A stretch of 34,996 nucleotides of DNA from Candidatus Pelagibacter sp. (GTDB lineage Bacteria > Pseudomonadota > Alphaproteobacteria > Pelagibacterales > Pelagibacteraceae), in contig NZIO01000059.1 in the NCBI GenBank assembly GCA_002689925.1, forward strand, positions 7,448 to 42,443, given 5' to 3'. The translations under genes and the position numbers were made by a program. Positions 33,219 through 34,996 of the stretch are shown one piece after another. Position 1 is the stretch's first letter. The number at the start of each line of letters is the position of its first letter. The notes below the pieces were generated by a model. It was not told the origin of the DNA, ran no database searches, and saw only the letters and a list, made by a program, of their open reading frames with translations.

Positions 33219-34678
33219 TATAAAATTTTATCTAGAACCTTTGCTGAAGATAATACTCCAGGTACACCTGCCCCTGGGTGAGTTCCTGCACCAACAAAAT
33301 AAAGCCCATCACATATTTCTGATTTATTGTGAAATCTAAAATAAGCTGATTGACTAAATTTAGGTTGAATAGAAAATCCTGATCCATATTTAGTATTTAA
33401 TTCTTTTTCAAAATAATCTGGTGTTAAGTAAAAATCTTCAATAATATTATTTCGAAGATTAGGTAAAAGATTTTGTTCCATTTTATCTATCACTAGATTT
33501 TTTATTTTTTCTCCTTCTATAGACCAATCAATTTTGGATTGGTTATTTGGCACTGGAACTAAAACATAAAAACAATCATGTTTTTCTGGAGCCATAGCTT
33601 TGTCTGTAGCAGTAGGTCGGTGGAGGTAATAACTAATATCATTATTTAATTTTTTATTATTAAAAATATCATTTAAGTGTTCTTTATATTTTTTACCAAA
33701 TTTAATAGTATGGTGTTCTACACCTTCATATACTTTTTTAGTTCCAAAATAATAAACAAATAAACCCATTGAATATTCCATACGTTTTTTTTTCCATTTA
33801 AACAGATAGTTAAACTTAGGATTATTTAATAGTTTTTCATAAACAGATGGTGGATCAGCATTACAAATAACATTATCAGCATAAATCTCTTTTTTATTGT
33901 TAGTCCTAACTCCTTGAATTTTATTATTATTTAAAATTATTTTTGTTACTTCTGTGCCTTTAATTATTTCAATTTTTTCTTCTATCATTAATCTTTCGAG
34001 TCCTTCAATAATTTTTCCAGTACCTCCCATTGAATAGTGAATACCCCATTTTTTCTCTAAATATAAAATAAGTCCATAAATAGAAGTGGTTGTAAAAGGG
34101 TTGCCACCAACCAGCAGTGGATGCATACTTAAAATACGTCTTAATTTTTCATTTTTCACATATGAAGAAACAAATGAATAAAGAGATTTATAGCTTTTAA
34201 GATTTAATAATGAGGGTAACTGTTTTAGCATAAAGAAAGGTTTATTAAATGGAACAGAAGAAAGCTCTGTAAAACCTTTGTCGAAAATTTTTTTTGTAAA
34301 TTTTACAAGATTTTCATAGCCTTTAACGTCATTTTTATTAATTTTTTCAATTTGATTTTTCATCAAATTTTCATCACCAGAATAATTAAAGTACATTCCA
34401 TCTTCAAAAATAAATCTGTACCAAATTTTAAGTGGAGTCATTTCTATATAATCTTTAGGATTTTTATTAAATAGTTCAAAAAGTTCATTAATTAAGTAGG
34501 GTGCTGTAATTACTGTTGGACCTCCATCGAAAGTAAAACCATTTTTTTTAAATACTCTAGCTCTTCCACCAAGATCTTGATGTTTTTCAATTAATGTTAC
34601 ATTGTGATTTTTTGCTCGGAGTCTTAATGCTGCAGCCAAACCTCCAAATCCAGAACCAATTACTATAGATTTTTTCAT
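33218..34678 (-). CDS. crtI: Phytoene desaturase (lycopene-forming)
   Basis: FAD-dependent CrtI-type desaturase that converts phytoene to lycopene. It is 486 residues long. The N-terminal dinucleotide motif is GSGFGG (8-13) with the LIEKHQDLGGRA segment, then FDGGPTVIT. The C-terminus carries the flavin-contacting GLYFVGAGTHPGAGVPGV segment. It is the first gene of the minus-strand carotenoid unit, so the promoter should lie in the 109-base AT-rich gap before atpF. Confidence 0.96.
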   Translation of the reverse strand: MKKSIVIGSGFGGLAAALRLRAKNHNVTLIEKHQDLGGRARVFKKNGFTFDGGPTVITAPYLINELFELFNKNPKDYIEMTPLKIWYRFIFEDGMYFNYSGDENLMKNQIEKINKNDVKGYENLVKFTKKIFDKGFTELSSVPFNKPFFMLKQLPSLLNLKSYKSLYSFVSSYVKNEKLRRILSMHPLLVGGNPFTTTSIYGLILYLEKKWGIHYSMGGTGKIIEGLERLMIEEKIEIIKGTEVTKIILNNNKIQGVRTNNKKEIYADNVICNADPPSVYEKLLNNPKFNYLFKWKKKRMEYSMGLFVYYFGTKKVYEGVEHHTIKFGKKYKEHLNDIFNNKKLNNDISYYLHRPTATDKAMAPEKHDCFYVLVPVPNNQSKIDWSIEGEKIKNLVIDKMEQNLLPNLRNNIIEDFYLTPDYFEKELNTKYGSGFSIQPKFSQSAYFRFHNKSEICDGLYFVGAGTHPGAGVPGVLSSAKVLDKIL

Positions 34679-34787
34679 ATTAAATATAATTAAATTAAAA
34701 TTATTTACTCAATATATAGATATTTGTTGGATAAAGAAAAATTTTTTATTAAAAAAAGGTTTTGTTTATGTATTTTTTATAAATATT
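34679..34787. promoter_or_regulatory. Gap between atpF and crtI, likely carotenoid promoter region
   Basis: These 109 AT-rich bases separate the atpF stop from the crtI start, both on the minus strand. Several TATAAT-like sequences occur, but none is convincingly paired with a -35 box. No hairpin plus U-run terminator for atpF is visible, so read-through from the ATP synthase genes into crtI is possible. Confidence 0.35.
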
Positions 34788-34996
34788 TTAGGTTTTTATT
34801 TTGTATAAAGCAGTTTTTGCTTTATCTAAATTTTCTTTATAAATTAAATCAAGTTTTTCTTTATCTATTGAGTTTTTTAAAATATTTTTTACCGACTCAA
34901 TTGTAATTTTTATAGAAGCATTCTTTACATCTTTAAGAGCTTGATTTTTTAGTTGCTTAATTTTTTCTTCTGCTGATTTTTTTCTAATTTCAGTTA
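34788..34996 (-). CDS. atpF: ATP synthase F0 subunit b, C-terminal end (5' partial)
   Basis: The last 68 codons plus stop of a minus-strand gene that runs out of the window. The translated piece is a charged, helical, Lys/Glu/Ala-rich tail (IRKKSAEEKIKQLKNQ, then ALKDVKNASI, SVKNILKN, LDLIYKENLDKAKTALYK). This matches the C-terminal stalk end of alphaproteobacterial b or b' subunits, which contacts the delta subunit. The membrane-anchoring N-terminus is not visible, so b versus b' cannot be fully resolved. Confidence 0.78.
   Translation of the reverse strand, partial: TEIRKKSAEEKIKQLKNQALKDVKNASIKITIESVKNILKNSIDKEKLDLIYKENLDKAKTALYKIKT

Noticed and set aside
34806-34824. Perfect 7-base stem with 5-base loop (TAAAGCA / TGCTTTA) in the end of atpF, possible terminator
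   Set aside because: On neither strand is it followed by a U-run, and it lies inside the coding sequence before the stop, so an intrinsic terminator is not supported.
34724-34906. Plus-strand frame of 60 codons at the right edge
   Set aside because: Antisense to the atpF end and to AT-rich spacer; Phe/Leu/Lys-rich translation typical of chance frames in such DNA.
1-34996. CRISPR arrays, tRNA or rRNA genes, insertion sequences, prophage, polyketide or toxin-antitoxin genes
   Set aside because: I looked for repeated spacers, tRNA-like cloverleaf regions, transposase motifs and paired small genes and saw none; gaps between genes are too short for most of them.

Overview
The window is a dense, very AT-rich piece of a streamlined bacterial chromosome. 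It is almost entirely coding, with ATGA-type overlaps at many gene joints, gaps of a few bases elsewhere, and Lys/Ile/Asn-rich proteins. The gene content points to a marine alphaproteobacterium of the SAR11 (Pelagibacterales) type or a similarly reduced lineage such as AEGEAN-169/HIMB59. The markers are DUF2093, a DUF3035/BamF-like lipoprotein, the ispH-thrB-rnhA order, a short pgi and a retinal-synthesis cluster. I cannot choose between these lineages from the sequence alone. I see no rRNA, tRNA, CRISPR array, insertion sequence or prophage, and no gene-free stretch longer than about 120 bases.

Layout. (1) 1-5463, plus strand: ribF (5' end outside the window), ileS, lspA, a small BamF-like lipoprotein and pgi. 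(2) 5455-7295, minus: purD then rsmD, converging on pgi. (3) 7327-8309, plus: a DUF2093 protein and an exported M23 peptidase. (4) 8312-14766, minus: an envelope operon read as ubiA, an MsbA-type flippase, waaA, lpxK, a lipid A acyltransferase and an Fe-S type PD-(D/E)XK nuclease. (5) 14820-15221, plus: a DUF2721 membrane protein. (6) 15230-17704, minus: a redox group of a double-CDGSH protein, DoxX, pirin and quinone oxidoreductase. (7) 17768-19497, minus: an exported metallo-beta-lactamase-fold hydrolase and a type II HAD dehalogenase.

(8) 19496-28076, plus: rsmE, then a heme-copper oxidase cluster. The cluster runs small membrane protein, CoxB, CoxA, two different subunit III proteins, subunit IV, ctaB (heme O synthase), ctaG (Cox11) and a small CxxC membrane protein, followed by thrC. 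(9) 28073-34678, minus: crtI, crtB, crtY, blh, ispH, thrB, rnhA. (10) 34788-34996, minus: the C-terminal end of an ATP synthase b subunit (atpF).

How the genes work together. The oxidase cluster makes a proton-pumping cytochrome c oxidase and part of its heme and copper assembly machinery. Its CoxA and paired subunit III genes resemble the CoxMNOP type rather than the usual alphaproteobacterial CtaC-CtaD-CtaE set. The carotenoid genes convert GGPP to beta-carotene and cleave it to retinal, the chromophore of a proteorhodopsin that must lie elsewhere. They overlap ispH, which supplies the isoprenoid precursors. With atpF next door, proton-pump and ATP-synthase functions sit close together. The most interesting signals are the unusual oxidase cluster with its two unassigned small membrane proteins, the retinal/ispH coupling, and a head-to-head gene pair whose start codons share bases.
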